From Nitrosospira sp. Nsp2 (GTDB lineage: Bacteria; Pseudomonadota; Gammaproteobacteria; Burkholderiales; Nitrosomonadaceae), in assembly GCF_003050965.1 (NCBI RefSeq), contig NZ_QAOU01000001.1, positions 124,001-188,000 of the forward strand: 64,000 nucleotides of DNA, written 5' to 3'. Every line of letters begins with the position of its first letter. The stretch's first letter is position 1. Of the stretch, positions 52,175-61,643 are shown piece by piece. The notes under the pieces were generated by a model. The model searched no databases, had not been told where the DNA came from, and was given only the letters and a program-made list of their open reading frames with translations. The translations under genes were made by a program, and so were the position numbers.

Positions 52175-53560
52175 TCACCTGCAGGGCACCCTTTTCGCAT
52201 CGAGGGACAAATTCTTCGTTAGAAAATCGAAATTCATTGTATTTGCTTGGGGGCAAAAACTCCTGTTTGAGAGATGATATTCAATTCCAAAAACAGCTTT
52301 CCCGACATCAACAAATGGTTTGAGCGCGTTGCATTCACCGTCCTGGAAGCATTGTTCATTCACAGCAAAGTCGAAATAATTTACAAGATGCTTGATTTGT
52401 TCAAGATTATTTTTCAAACCTATAGCAAGTCCAAGATCATGTGCTGCGTCGGCAAGGGCTATATTAAAAACCAGCTGATCATTGTAGCTGAGAGGAAAGC
52501 CCGTATTGTTACTATAGCCGTCAACATTATCAGGATCGACACCGTCGCAACCTTTTTTAGCGGCTTGTTCCATGCGAGCCCGCATGATGGGAATCAGAAC
52601 ATCCAGTTTGCGCACATCGAGCCATCTCTCACCCGGCCAGCCATCGAGATTCCGGCCGAGAACCGGGGCTGGAAATGCGCGGCTATCCGGACGCCAGTCT
52701 TCATAGCTACCCGCGCTAAAATAACAGATGACATGCTTGCCCTTTGATCGCAGTGCTGAGATAACCGCCGCACTGGTATCAAACAGGTCGATGTTATAAA
52801 CATCGACGTTCAAAGACGTATCGAGCGGATCAGTATATTGAATTTGCCACTTTAACCCAGGAGCCGGTTGCCAGCGGTTTCCATGGCTTCCCCGATCACT
52901 ACCTGTTCCTGACGCATCTACAGGCCGATTGGATCCTACACTTTTTATTTCGAACGCAACGAAGTCGAGCTGGCTATTGTCCCCTTTACTTTTTGCCATG
53001 TAGCGTAACGTTATCTGGTTTCGCGCGCTGATGAATTGGCTGGGGTCCATTATTGTTGCGGTGATATTACTCCAGTACCAGTCGGCTACATCGCGATTGT
53101 CTGCGATATAAACCCATTTGCCGGTTTTAACATCAAGTAATTCAAATTCCCATTTCTGAAAGGAAGTTTTCGGTCCCCGATAGTTGGCATGCAATATTAA
53201 TTTCTGTATCACCTTGTCAGGCATGGCTGGCAGGTTGAACCTGAAGTCTCCTACGTATACATCTTGGTCACTATTGAATTCTATATATTTGTCAAAATTA
53301 TCATCTGAGCCTTGCTGATCTTTTACACCAAGAACTTCCAAGGGCTGCGACGTGGAAGAGCCTCTTTTATTCGATAAATTAGACGGAAACATAGCCTCAG
53401 CAAAACCTGCACTTGCCGTCAGCAGAGTGATGCCTGCAGCTACGAGCAGTTGAATTACGTTTTTTCCCTGTTTGGTCAGACACACCTTATAAACCGTCAG
53501 TCTTTTTATTAAGTTAATGATGGGTTTGAGAATTGTTCCGGGGTGATATCGTGTTTGCAT
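52175..53560 (-). CDS. secreted GH114-like glycosidase
   Basis: A 461-residue protein with a hydrophobic export segment near 36-55 (LLVAAGITLLTASAGFAEA). Residues 60-210 are a beta-rich domain. Residues 230-461 are a TIM barrel of the GH114 (endo alpha-1,4-polygalactosaminidase) type: WQIQYTDPLDTSLNVDVYNI, HVICYFSAGSYEDWRPD near 285 and GCDGVDPDNVDGY near 345, the latter with the acidic catalytic residues. PelA carries a similar domain that cleaves the Pel polysaccharide. The first 35 residues may not belong to the true start. It would act on exopolysaccharide outside the cell. Confidence 0.82.
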   Translation of the reverse strand: MQTRYHPGTILKPIINLIKRLTVYKVCLTKQGKNVIQLLVAAGITLLTASAGFAEAMFPSNLSNKRGSSTSQPLEVLGVKDQQGSDDNFDKYIEFNSDQDVYVGDFRFNLPAMPDKVIQKLILHANYRGPKTSFQKWEFELLDVKTGKWVYIADNRDVADWYWSNITATIMDPSQFISARNQITLRYMAKSKGDNSQLDFVAFEIKSVGSNRPVDASGTGSDRGSHGNRWQPAPGLKWQIQYTDPLDTSLNVDVYNIDLFDTSAAVISALRSKGKHVICYFSAGSYEDWRPDSRAFPAPVLGRNLDGWPGERWLDVRKLDVLIPIMRARMEQAAKKGCDGVDPDNVDGYSNNTGFPLSYNDQLVFNIALADAAHDLGLAIGLKNNLEQIKHLVNYFDFAVNEQCFQDGECNALKPFVDVGKAVFGIEYHLSNRSFCPQANTMNFDFLTKNLSLDAKRVPCR

Positions 53561-53637
53561 TGCAGGGCCCTTCCTTCTTCGGGATCTTCAGTAGGTCACG
53601 GTGCACGTGACGTTAAAGGCTGTCTCACAGCTACCGC

Positions 53638-55338
53638 TTATTGAACTGTGGAGAGAAGGTTAACCCCCACTTTGTGCTCGCCGGCAGGCGGTCTGTGTAG
53701 AATTACTTCCCATTTCGTAACGGCAGAGCTCATCCCGTAAAACGCACCCAATATATACTTGCAGCGAGAATCATCCGGGTCAGGGCGCACCATTGTCCAA
53801 GGGGACGGGCAAGAAATATAAATCCTGCGTATTGATCGTCCAGCTTCGGGCAGACCAAAGCTTTGCTGCCAGACTTTTCCATCACTTGTGGTCAGCTTGA
53901 AGATAACCGCATCCGGGGAGGAGTTTACATAGCTATTGGTGATCTCAAGGTTGAAGCCCAGCCCCAGCCCGTTCACCGGAGTTTCCGACGCAATGTAAAG
54001 GCTATTTCCGAAGCCGTCTGAACTAATGTCTGCAATCACTCCGTCAGAAGCAAAGCCGCGCTGTAGCCATTGCGCCTGGCCGGTGGCTCCAAACGTGTTG
54101 TCCGCTTTTACTAAAGAAGCCTCCATGATGCCAATGCTGCTCAGCAAGACGGATTTTTCCCCTTCCCCAAGATTATTGAACGACAGTTCCCATGCTTTGA
54201 TCCCGCTGAGGTCGAAGTTACCTGTTGGCCCCCAGGCTGCCCGCGCCCAGCCTTTTCCTTGGGGATTAAGCGAAAACCTGTATGGCAGCACGATATCGCC
54301 CGCAGGCGTAAAGTGGCTTAAGGCATTCTTACTAACCACATCCAGTCGCGTTCCCTGTTGCCAGACGCTCCCATCCTGCATGGTCAGGCTCATCACCAAT
54401 GCGTTCGGATCGAAATTCTGGTCGGCATTCACTAAAGCTACTATTTGCCCCCCGCCGCTGGCGGTCAGGTCGAAGTGTGTCTGTGCTTCCCTACGCAAGG
54501 ATACGGTTTCCCATGGATCCCCTTGCGAGCGGTAAACCGCCCTCACATATCCAAATGGATTGTAGTAATGTTGGTGCGTGCGTACATGATATAACCAGTC
54601 GGTATCGCCATCTGCTGGGTTCCAGTCAGCCTGGCGGAACAGAACGCTCCCGTCTCCAGAGGAAAACTCTACTGCGAATGGCTCTGCCGCGCTTCCTGGC
54701 GTTTCATAGTTTCCCTTCATGTAGAGGGTATGAAAGTTGATGTAGTGGTTATTGCCAGGAGGCAGGTCTACCAGGATAACTTCCCATGAGGTAACCTTGC
54801 CAAGGTCGAACACTCCCGGCGGCCCCCACTCAGCAAGGGTAAAGGAGCCTTCCTTAACGGGAAACGCTGCTGTTTGCCACACATTGTTTGCGAGCACTTT
54901 GGGCTGGTCCCAGATGCTACCGTCCTGCATGGTCAGGCGCAACACGACACTGACATATGGCCTGCTAGTCATATACCCCGGGCGGGCGACAAGCTGTATT
55001 TCCTGAGTTCCCTGCAGATTGAACTGTTTCCCGGCAGCGCTTTTTATCGAAACGGTCTCCCAAAGATCCGCCCCAACGGAAAAGCTTCCTGCAACGTTTG
55101 CGCCAGTGAAGTCGGTAGGGCCAGGATCTGTGCTTTGGGACACAGCAATAGGTCCCCAGTACGTAGTTCCATTTGCCGGGTTCCAGTCATTTTGCAGGAA
55201 TAACACTGAATTCGTTGAATCAAAGCGCTGGAGAATTTTCAGTGCAGTAGCGTGCGCGGGTAGGGCAAGAACCAGACTTAAACCAGCGGCTGCGGCCAGG
55301 ATGAGGCTGCGGACTTTGAAGCAATTGTTAATTATCAT
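53638..55338 (-). CDS. exported three-repeat beta-rich protein, unknown
   Basis: A 566-residue protein with a signal peptide (LILAAAAGLSLVLALPAHA) and three repeats of about 170 residues. Each repeat has a strand with LTMQDGSIWDQPK, LTMQDGSVWQQGT or LTTSDGKVWQQSF and a strand of the form TSWEVILVDLPPG, KAWELSFNNLGEG or TKWEVILHRPPAG. The look is of carbohydrate-binding beta-sandwiches. It lies 77 bases upstream of the GH114-like gene on the same strand, so the pair may handle one polysaccharide. No named family recognised. Confidence 0.65.
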   Translation of the reverse strand: MIINNCFKVRSLILAAAAGLSLVLALPAHATALKILQRFDSTNSVLFLQNDWNPANGTTYWGPIAVSQSTDPGPTDFTGANVAGSFSVGADLWETVSIKSAAGKQFNLQGTQEIQLVARPGYMTSRPYVSVVLRLTMQDGSIWDQPKVLANNVWQTAAFPVKEGSFTLAEWGPPGVFDLGKVTSWEVILVDLPPGNNHYINFHTLYMKGNYETPGSAAEPFAVEFSSGDGSVLFRQADWNPADGDTDWLYHVRTHQHYYNPFGYVRAVYRSQGDPWETVSLRREAQTHFDLTASGGGQIVALVNADQNFDPNALVMSLTMQDGSVWQQGTRLDVVSKNALSHFTPAGDIVLPYRFSLNPQGKGWARAAWGPTGNFDLSGIKAWELSFNNLGEGEKSVLLSSIGIMEASLVKADNTFGATGQAQWLQRGFASDGVIADISSDGFGNSLYIASETPVNGLGLGFNLEITNSYVNSSPDAVIFKLTTSDGKVWQQSFGLPEAGRSIRRIYISCPSPWTMVRPDPDDSRCKYILGAFYGMSSAVTKWEVILHRPPAGEHKVGVNLLSTVQ

Positions 55339-55768
55339 TGTGTGCTCCGGCAGATGGCGTTTAAAGTACTGAAGAGTCCACTACTCAGATTAGATGATGG
55401 AATTCAAATGTCAAAGGCAGAGTTCCAGTTATGGGCGAATGCTTTGGACAATCCGGAAGATGCAAGGATTGCGTCCGTGCTTAAGGCGTAGATAATCGTG
55501 GCACTGGATGAATTGGCGGCGGCACTCCTCGGCAATACGACATCAGTCCGGGCAGGTGCCCGCTTATGCTTCACATGCCGGCTGGTAGAAACACAGATCT
55601 GCGCATATCGCCTCGGACTATCGCATCCCGAATGAGGCCGCTGCAAAGAGAAAACTGTGATTAATGCGCGGGTAGAAAAAGTACTGGCCGGGCGCTATTT
55701 CCGGCGCATGTTCCGCGAGGGGAGGGTAATCATTTCCGGGGCGCGCGATTTAAAGTAAAGGTGGCGCG
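55339..55768. other. no intact gene; possible relic
   Basis: A + strand frame from 55411 (SKAEFQLWANALDNPEDARI) stops after 27 codons, and the same frame continues beyond the stop with protein-like text (VALDELAAALLGNTTSVRAG, then ARVEKVLAGRYFRRMFREG). This looks like an inactivated gene of 100 or so codons, of unknown family. No other feature is seen. Confidence 0.4.
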
Positions 55769-56323
55769 TCAGAAGCGGTAGCCATACCGTACGCCCAAGG
55801 TATCCATGCCCTCGTTGGCGTCAGCAAGGTAAGCGTTGGAGATATGATCGAAGTATGCCGATAACGCACTTTTGCCGTCGAAACGATATCCAATTTCAAT
55901 CGGTATATGAAACAGAACCCTTGACCCGAGAGCCTTCCTGTCGTTGTGCTGTAAGTGAAGATCGCCGTTATGAACCGCACCGCCCAGTCCCACACCGAGG
56001 AATATTCCGCTGATGTGTTCATATTGCCAACGAAGGCCCGCGTAGAGCTTGGAGGTGTCGCCAGCCGTATTCACCGAGCCGCCAAAGGCGGGACGAATGG
56101 CCCCTCCAAGAATTTTTATCTGAGGCGAAAAAAGCGCTTCGAGATTAACATCCACCCCGCTTTCGCGGCGGAAGCCGCTCCACAAACTACTGGTATCGTG
56201 GTGCAGCACCCCGAGCTTGACTTCATGCAGCCATGACGTTGTTCGCCGTTCATCTGCGTAGCCGGCAGACGAAATAACACAGCCAACGCATAAAACCAGC
56301 ACCTGCCGAAGATGTGCGTACAT
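55769..56323 (-). CDS. lipid A 3-O-deacylase (PagL-like)
   Basis: A 184-residue outer-membrane protein with a signal peptide (VLVLCVGCVISSAGYA) and an eight-strand barrel pattern. Its C-terminal region AYFDHISNAYLADANEG has the PagL catalytic His160 and Ser162, and the protein ends with phenylalanine, as barrel proteins do. PagL removes the 3-linked acyl chain of lipid A, altering the surface and immune recognition. Stands alone; the strand matches the secreted genes to its right. Confidence 0.85.
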   Translation of the reverse strand: MYAHLRQVLVLCVGCVISSAGYADERRTTSWLHEVKLGVLHHDTSSLWSGFRRESGVDVNLEALFSPQIKILGGAIRPAFGGSVNTAGDTSKLYAGLRWQYEHISGIFLGVGLGGAVHNGDLHLQHNDRKALGSRVLFHIPIEIGYRFDGKSALSAYFDHISNAYLADANEGMDTLGVRYGYRF

Positions 56324-56793
56324 TACCTATCCTTTCAGCTCTCAGAGGGTAACCCTGCCAATAATACTGGCCAGTGTGCCCCCCGATTCAAGAAGGAACT
56401 TCAAAGCTGGTCCGGTTTAGTCGCCGCCCTTCAGTACTTCCTGTTACCGGATCTCTGCTACGCGTTACTTTTATTCCCCTGGAATTACAACTGCTCGTGT
56501 TCGAAAACCGACATTGCCGGCTAGCTAAGCCCCATTCTCTTCTTCAACATTATCACGGTTCGAAAACAAGCTTCCACTGGCGCCTTTGCGTCTTTTGGTA
56601 TCCAAGCACTTGCCGAGGCTTGATGGCTTTCAATGTCGGCTATACTAATTTGCCGCTGAAGGGCAGCAGAATAGCGAGAACTGGACAAGAACCGACAGTG
56701 AGTTGGCTTTTGTTTGGCTTATTGCATCTGATTGATGCATACGCTGAATTGAATGCTAATGAAACCGTCTTGAAATTTCCAACTGTATTGACG

Positions 56794-58140
56794 ATGCCAC
56801 ATAACAAAACAGTTCCACAGGTCAAAGGCGATTTTCTGCTGGGCAATTTAAGCCAGATGATTGCGAATCCGTTTCAAGCGCTTTGTGACTGGCAGCGAGA
56901 TTATGGTGATCTGGTCAGCTTCAGGTTAGCTACCCGCCAATTTTATTTATTCAGTCACCCAAAACTGATCGAACAAGCCTTGATCAAGCAAAGAGATGTT
57001 TTTGTAAAAATCTACAATCCTGACAAACCAACAGGTCTGGCATTGATTTTAGGTCAGGGATTAATAACAAGTCAGGGAGATTTGTGGCAAAGACAACGGC
57101 GGTTAATGCAGGGGGTTTTTCAGAGAAGCAACATAACCTCGCTGCTGCCGCAAATCGCCACCGCTGGCAATAATATGTTGGATCGATGGCGGCAACTAGG
57201 TGGTGGTGCACAGGTTAACCTCTCTAGTGAAATGACGAAGCTTACGTTAGAAGTCATCACCCAGACCATGTTCAGCACCAGTGTGCTCGACAAAATTGAA
57301 CGTATCGCTCCATCTTTGGATACTTTGCTGAGGTATGCCGCTAAAACCATCGTGAGTCCTTTGACTCTCCCGTTGTATGTACCAACGCCGGCCAATCGAA
57401 AATTCAGAGAGGCATTGGGAATAATTGATGACGTCATTTACGGAATCATCGAACAACGCCGCAAGACATCATCGGCGCAAAATGACTTATTGGATATGCT
57501 GTTAAAAGCACGCGATGACAGCAGTGGTGAAAAGATGACTGACAGGCAGATTCGTGATGAAGTTATCACCATTTTCAGCGCAGGGCATGAAACCACCGCA
57601 AATTTATTGAGCTGGACCCTATATTTGCTGGCCCGGCATCCCGATGTTCTCGCCAAACTGCATGAGGAACTGGATGGATTGCTGCAAGGAAAAATACCGA
57701 ATGCAGAAGATTTGCAGCAGCTTGTTTATGCCAGAGCGATACTCAACGAATCGATGCGCCTCCGTCCCCCTGCCGGCATTCTGCTGCGTAAGGTTAATAA
57801 GGATACCGAGGTCGATGGTTATTTTTTAAAGGCCGGAAGACCCGCAATATTCAGTATTTTCAATCTTCATCATCACGCCGAGTTTTGGCCGCAATCCGAG
57901 CAGTTTGACCCCCAACGGTTTTTAATACCCGAGAATCGGAGGTTCTCGTTTATGCCTTTCGGGACAGGGGAGCGAAGCTGTATCGCTAGTCATTTTGCAT
58001 TACTGGAAGCCCAGCTTTTGTTAAGCATGATAGTTCAGCGCTGCGATTTACAGTTGCTCGACAAGGATGAAGTCGAGGTTGAAATGGCGGTAACCCTGCG
58101 ACCCAAAGGTGGCATTCCAGTCCGAATAAAGTGGCGATGA
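56794..58140 (+). CDS. cytochrome P450
   Basis: A 448-residue P450 starting MPHNKTVPQVKGDFLLGNLS. The oxygen-binding I helix is IFSAGHETTANLLSW near 245, the ExxR motif is ILNESMRLRPP near 305 and the heme cysteine is in FMPFGTGERSCIASH near 392. The reading frame is open for 140 codons further upstream, but that part has no protein character. The gene is AT-richer than its neighbours, suggesting transfer. It resembles fatty-acid or terpene hydroxylases of the CYP110/CYP102 type; the substrate is unknown. No ferredoxin partner is adjacent. The spacer 56324-56793 has no other gene. Confidence 0.9.
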   Translation: MPHNKTVPQVKGDFLLGNLSQMIANPFQALCDWQRDYGDLVSFRLATRQFYLFSHPKLIEQALIKQRDVFVKIYNPDKPTGLALILGQGLITSQGDLWQRQRRLMQGVFQRSNITSLLPQIATAGNNMLDRWRQLGGGAQVNLSSEMTKLTLEVITQTMFSTSVLDKIERIAPSLDTLLRYAAKTIVSPLTLPLYVPTPANRKFREALGIIDDVIYGIIEQRRKTSSAQNDLLDMLLKARDDSSGEKMTDRQIRDEVITIFSAGHETTANLLSWTLYLLARHPDVLAKLHEELDGLLQGKIPNAEDLQQLVYARAILNESMRLRPPAGILLRKVNKDTEVDGYFLKAGRPAIFSIFNLHHHAEFWPQSEQFDPQRFLIPENRRFSFMPFGTGERSCIASHFALLEAQLLLSMIVQRCDLQLLDKDEVEVEMAVTLRPKGGIPVRIKWR

Positions 58141-58246
58141 ATCTATCTTCAGTTTGTGGCTCTACTATACAAAAGCTGTTGAAGGTGTTTCGTTTTTTTT
58201 TGACGAGCTCCGGCCTAAACTCTGCTTTTTCATCCTGGGTAGTAGC

Positions 58247-59239
58247 TCATTCGAAAATCTCCACCCGCGCGATGCCGTCGCTGCCGATCGTGCCGCGGAA
58301 CATGCCTCTGGTGTTGAAACGCATTGCATAATTGCCTTTTGCATCGAGCACGATGAGACCGCCATCGCCGCCAATAGCGGCGACTTCCGCCAGCGCGTTA
58401 TCCGCCGCCTCGATGATCGGAAGGTGCAGCAGCCGCATCTGTGCCGCTGTGTTGAAGGCCGCACAGGTACGGATGAACATTTCTCCGCTGCCGGTGGCGG
58501 ATACCGCAACCGAGCGGTTGTCCGCATAGGTTCCGGCGCCGATGATCGGCGAGTCTCCTACCCGTCCGAAGCGCTTGTTCGTGAGCCCGCCGGTCGAGGT
58601 GCCGGCCGCGAGATTTCCCCGGCGATCCAGCGCCACGGCACCGACTGTTCCGCGCTTTTTATCCGTCTTTTCGTCCGCGTCGGGCTGGGGCGTGTCCGAA
58701 AGCGCGTCATGGTCTTGGAGGAGGCGTTCCTGAGTGATGGCTTTTTGCAACTGATTCCAGCGGAACTCGGTGTGGAAATAGGAAGGATCGACGATCTCTA
58801 GGCCCTTCTCGGCAGCGAAGGCGTCGGCACCGTGGCCTATCAGCATCACGTGCGGGCTTTGCGTCATCACGGCGTGGGCGGCACGGATGGGGTTGCGTAT
58901 CGTCGTGACCCCGGCAACGGAACCGGCCATGAGCGTGGAACCGTCCATGATTGATGCATCCAGTTCGATGCGGCCGGCATTACTGAATACCGCGCCCTTG
59001 CCGGCATTGAATAAAGGCGAATCCTCCATTACGACGATCGCTGCAATTACGGCATCGATGCTGCTGCCGCCCGCTGCAAGCACTGAATAGCCAGCGGTTA
59101 GCGACTGCTCAAGTACCTGCGTATAAGCGTGTTCGCGTTCCGCTTTCAGCCGGGCGCGCGTGATAGTGCCGGCGCCGCCGTGAATTACTAGCCGGATGGG
59201 TGAAGTTTCCCCACTGGGCGTGTTTGTCTGTACTGTCAC
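58247..59239 (-). CDS. iaaA: isoaspartyl peptidase / L-asparaginase
   Basis: An Ntn-hydrolase of 330 residues. The proenzyme cuts itself before the nucleophile Thr in KKRGTVGAVALDRRG near 194-206, giving alpha and beta subunits. RLVIHGGAGT near 16-25, SPLFNAGKGAVF near 74 and ISAT/SATGSGE near 249 are typical. It splits beta-aspartyl dipeptides and asparagine. Stands alone, minus strand. Confidence 0.94.
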   Translation of the reverse strand: MTVQTNTPSGETSPIRLVIHGGAGTITRARLKAEREHAYTQVLEQSLTAGYSVLAAGGSSIDAVIAAIVVMEDSPLFNAGKGAVFSNAGRIELDASIMDGSTLMAGSVAGVTTIRNPIRAAHAVMTQSPHVMLIGHGADAFAAEKGLEIVDPSYFHTEFRWNQLQKAITQERLLQDHDALSDTPQPDADEKTDKKRGTVGAVALDRRGNLAAGTSTGGLTNKRFGRVGDSPIIGAGTYADNRSVAVSATGSGEMFIRTCAAFNTAAQMRLLHLPIIEAADNALAEVAAIGGDGGLIVLDAKGNYAMRFNTRGMFRGTIGSDGIARVEIFE

Positions 59240-59406
59240 GTGTTGCTAAATGTAAGGGTAAAGGAAAGTTACTGTCGGGGTTTCGGGAGGATTCGTGAAT
59301 GTATCAAACTTCGAAATGGTAGCACTGGATGCTCAGAATGAGCGAACCATAACATGGTCGCGCGAAACATCAGGAATGTCTAGTGAAGGTAAATGATTGG
59401 GAATGT

Positions 59407-60462
59407 TCAGGGGGCTGGCAACGAGCATTCGATCCCGTTCTCCATGCTCTTCATGAAGGCGCTCGCGGCATGGCCGGTGATGTCGATCCGCTGCGTGCGA
59501 TTATGTAACGTGAGGCCGAAGCCGCCGCGTTCTCTTTCCGTGCCGTCGTGGGTGCATTGCAGCCTGAGCAGGTATGCCAGACCGGTGCAGATGCACTGCC
59601 GGTAGCGTTCGGCGCGCTCATCATTTGAGGTGCGTGTGAGCGCATAGGTGTCGTTGAGGCCCTCCAGCGCGCAGGCCACTTCCACCGACACTTGCGCGGC
59701 TGGGTCGCGCTCGACGTTTTCGTAGAAGCCCCGCTTGATGATCTGGTCGTGCATGCGGCGGACGTAGTAGGCAACGTCCTGTTTGATACCAGCGCTCTGA
59801 GTACACTCGAACAAGAGGCGGCAGGCTTGGGATTGCCAGTTGGCGAAGAAGACCAGCATGTCCTCCGTTACGAGCGCGCGTCCGAAGTAATGCGCATCAT
59901 AATAGGAAAAGGCGCGTTCCACGCTTTGGAGGTACCGCGTGTCCTGTAACTGCCGGTACGTTTCCAGAAGGGCGAGCATGGCCTCGCCGGCGTACAGTTC
60001 CTCTCCATGGTCGGGCAGGTCGCGGAAGTACACTTTATACGAGCCGTTCGGCCTCTGCTGCCGGAGTATTCCCCCGGCGAGGGCGGCGACTTCCTGCGTC
60101 CTGCGCGGCGACGGGGCATGCAGCAGCGCCAGGGTCATGAAGGCGCTGTGGGCGATGCACGAAGGCTCCTCCAGGCCGCGGGGGTCGAGGATCAGGTACT
60201 CGCCGTGTTCCACGAGGTAATCACCGTAGTGCCGCAGCGACTTCTCGATCAGTGGTCGAAGTTCATGCCTGTTCAGGAAATCGCTGAGCACTTCCACGTC
60301 CCACACAGTGGCAATGTCCCGGATGGGGGATTTCTCGCGGACGAAGTCGTTGGCCTGGGGGAGGTAGAGGTACTCAAACATTGCGGTATCCGGATTGACC
60401 ATGCCTTGGTACCACCGATAGACGAGCCCCAAACGCTGCGTCAGCAACTCTGCCGTCTTCAT
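59407..60462 (-). CDS. alpha/alpha-barrel-like protein, unknown
   Basis: A 351-residue soluble protein starting at 60462 behind GGAGAG. It consists of repeated helical pairs with aromatic and Gly-containing turns (ILRQQRPNGSYKVYFRDLP, GEELYAGEAMLALLETYRQL, LLRLQCTHDGTERERGGFG), a pattern of alpha/alpha toroid enzymes such as glycosidases, terpene cyclases or LanC-like proteins. No catalytic motif is decisive. It lies 170 bases after the SagB-like gene on the same strand, so a joint pathway is possible. Confidence 0.55.
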   Translation of the reverse strand: MKTAELLTQRLGLVYRWYQGMVNPDTAMFEYLYLPQANDFVREKSPIRDIATVWDVEVLSDFLNRHELRPLIEKSLRHYGDYLVEHGEYLILDPRGLEEPSCIAHSAFMTLALLHAPSPRRTQEVAALAGGILRQQRPNGSYKVYFRDLPDHGEELYAGEAMLALLETYRQLQDTRYLQSVERAFSYYDAHYFGRALVTEDMLVFFANWQSQACRLLFECTQSAGIKQDVAYYVRRMHDQIIKRGFYENVERDPAAQVSVEVACALEGLNDTYALTRTSNDERAERYRQCICTGLAYLLRLQCTHDGTERERGGFGLTLHNRTQRIDITGHAASAFMKSMENGIECSLPAP

Positions 60463-60634
60463 ATCTGTCTCTCCAGTCGTCAAAGACGGCGGCGTTCGAG
60501 GCTGCTCCATGATCGCTGGCGCGCCGCTGGCCACTGCCGCTGGCTTCCGCATCTCTAGCGCCTAGCTCCTCGGTAGCACTCCACCAAGGGTTGAGGCGCG
60601 GCAGGGTCCTTTGCACCAAAGCAATGCAAACTCG

Positions 60635-61237
60635 TCAGTTACGCGGATAACCCACCGGCAAGAGATAAAGGGGTGTCTGATCCCCGGCGAGTTCTGTAAC
60701 CGAGGCTACGCGCTTGTCGTCGAAGGCTCCCACCACAGCCGCGCGGAGATCCAGGGTGGCCGCCATGAGCAGGACGTTTTGGGCCACATGCCCTGCCTCC
60801 ATGTGCACGTACCTGATGCCGCGACGGCCATGTTTCCAGGTGCTGTGCTCGTAGTTGGCGGCGATGATGAGGATCAGGGCTGCATCTGCCAGCCAGGCCT
60901 GGCCCAGCGCCCCAGCAGCCAGCGCGGCCCTGCGGTCGCCCTCCGCCACGCTTCTTATTGCGCCGTCAATGGGCAGATAGCGGTAGATGCCGGGTAGAAG
61001 TTCGTTCACGTCGCCCGCCGCCAGGTAAATTTCCATGGGATGGAGTGCTCCGGCCGACGGGGCAGTGCGCAAATCATCCGCGTTGCTAACGCCCTGCGCC
61101 GCCCATAGCAGGCTAGTCGCGTTGGCCAGGGTTACTGAGCGACGCGCATATTTTCGCTCACAACGGCGCTGGGCGAGCAGCCGTTCCAAAGGCTGGCCCG
61201 GGCTGGGTTCGGTCTGGGGTAGTCTGATGAGATCCAT
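60635..61237 (-). CDS. SagB/ThcOx-type flavin oxidoreductase
   Basis: A 200-residue nitroreductase-fold protein: RRCERKYARRSVTLANATSL near 24-43, WAAQGV near 46, TAPSAGALHPMEIYLAAG near 57-74, and EAGHVAQNVLLMAATLDL near 145-162. These are the marks of SagB-type dehydrogenases, which oxidise azolines in peptide natural products (McbC-like) and also exist as free oxidoreductases. FMN would be the cofactor. No cyclodehydratase gene is in the window, so peptide modification is not proven. Confidence 0.88.
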   Translation of the reverse strand: MDLIRLPQTEPSPGQPLERLLAQRRCERKYARRSVTLANATSLLWAAQGVSNADDLRTAPSAGALHPMEIYLAAGDVNELLPGIYRYLPIDGAIRSVAEGDRRAALAAGALGQAWLADAALILIIAANYEHSTWKHGRRGIRYVHMEAGHVAQNVLLMAATLDLRAAVVGAFDDKRVASVTELAGDQTPLYLLPVGYPRN

Positions 61238-61643
61238 GATTCGATCTTTAGTGATGACATTTCAGTCTAGACGAGGAGAGTGCCGACGGCAAGTTGCCGG
61301 TCGCGCCGGGCGAGCATCAGGGGAAAGCCCGATAAAACCGGCCTCTTATACCTCGTCGCGCCTTGATTCACAGCATAGGCTGACAGCTGGACCGCTACCT
61401 GTACCAAATGGCCTATGGCAGCGTTGATCCGCGAAGCCTCTGTCGTCATATCCACGAGTTATATTTTTCCCCGTACCCGCAAGGCTAAGCTACCCGGCTC
61501 ACGGCGGTGCAGGAAATCGGCATGGCGCAGTTTTCTTCAAAATATGCTCAGATAGCCACAACAAGCCGGAAAAGCCGCAAACAGCCGCACAGCGGTTGGG
61601 GTACGTGACCAAAGCTATTTCTTAACTCAATTGGGGAGTTACC
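61238..61643. other. intergenic, no gene seen
   Basis: Divergent spacer between the SagB-like gene (-) and the PhoX-like gene (+). An ORF on the minus strand (61267-61455) lacks a ribosome site. The PhoX-like gene has GGGGAG at 61632-61637. Confidence 0.4.

Noticed and set aside
56374-56793. N-terminal extension of the P450 frame by 140 codons
   Set aside because: The family start matches the ATG at 56794; the extension has no protein-like pattern.
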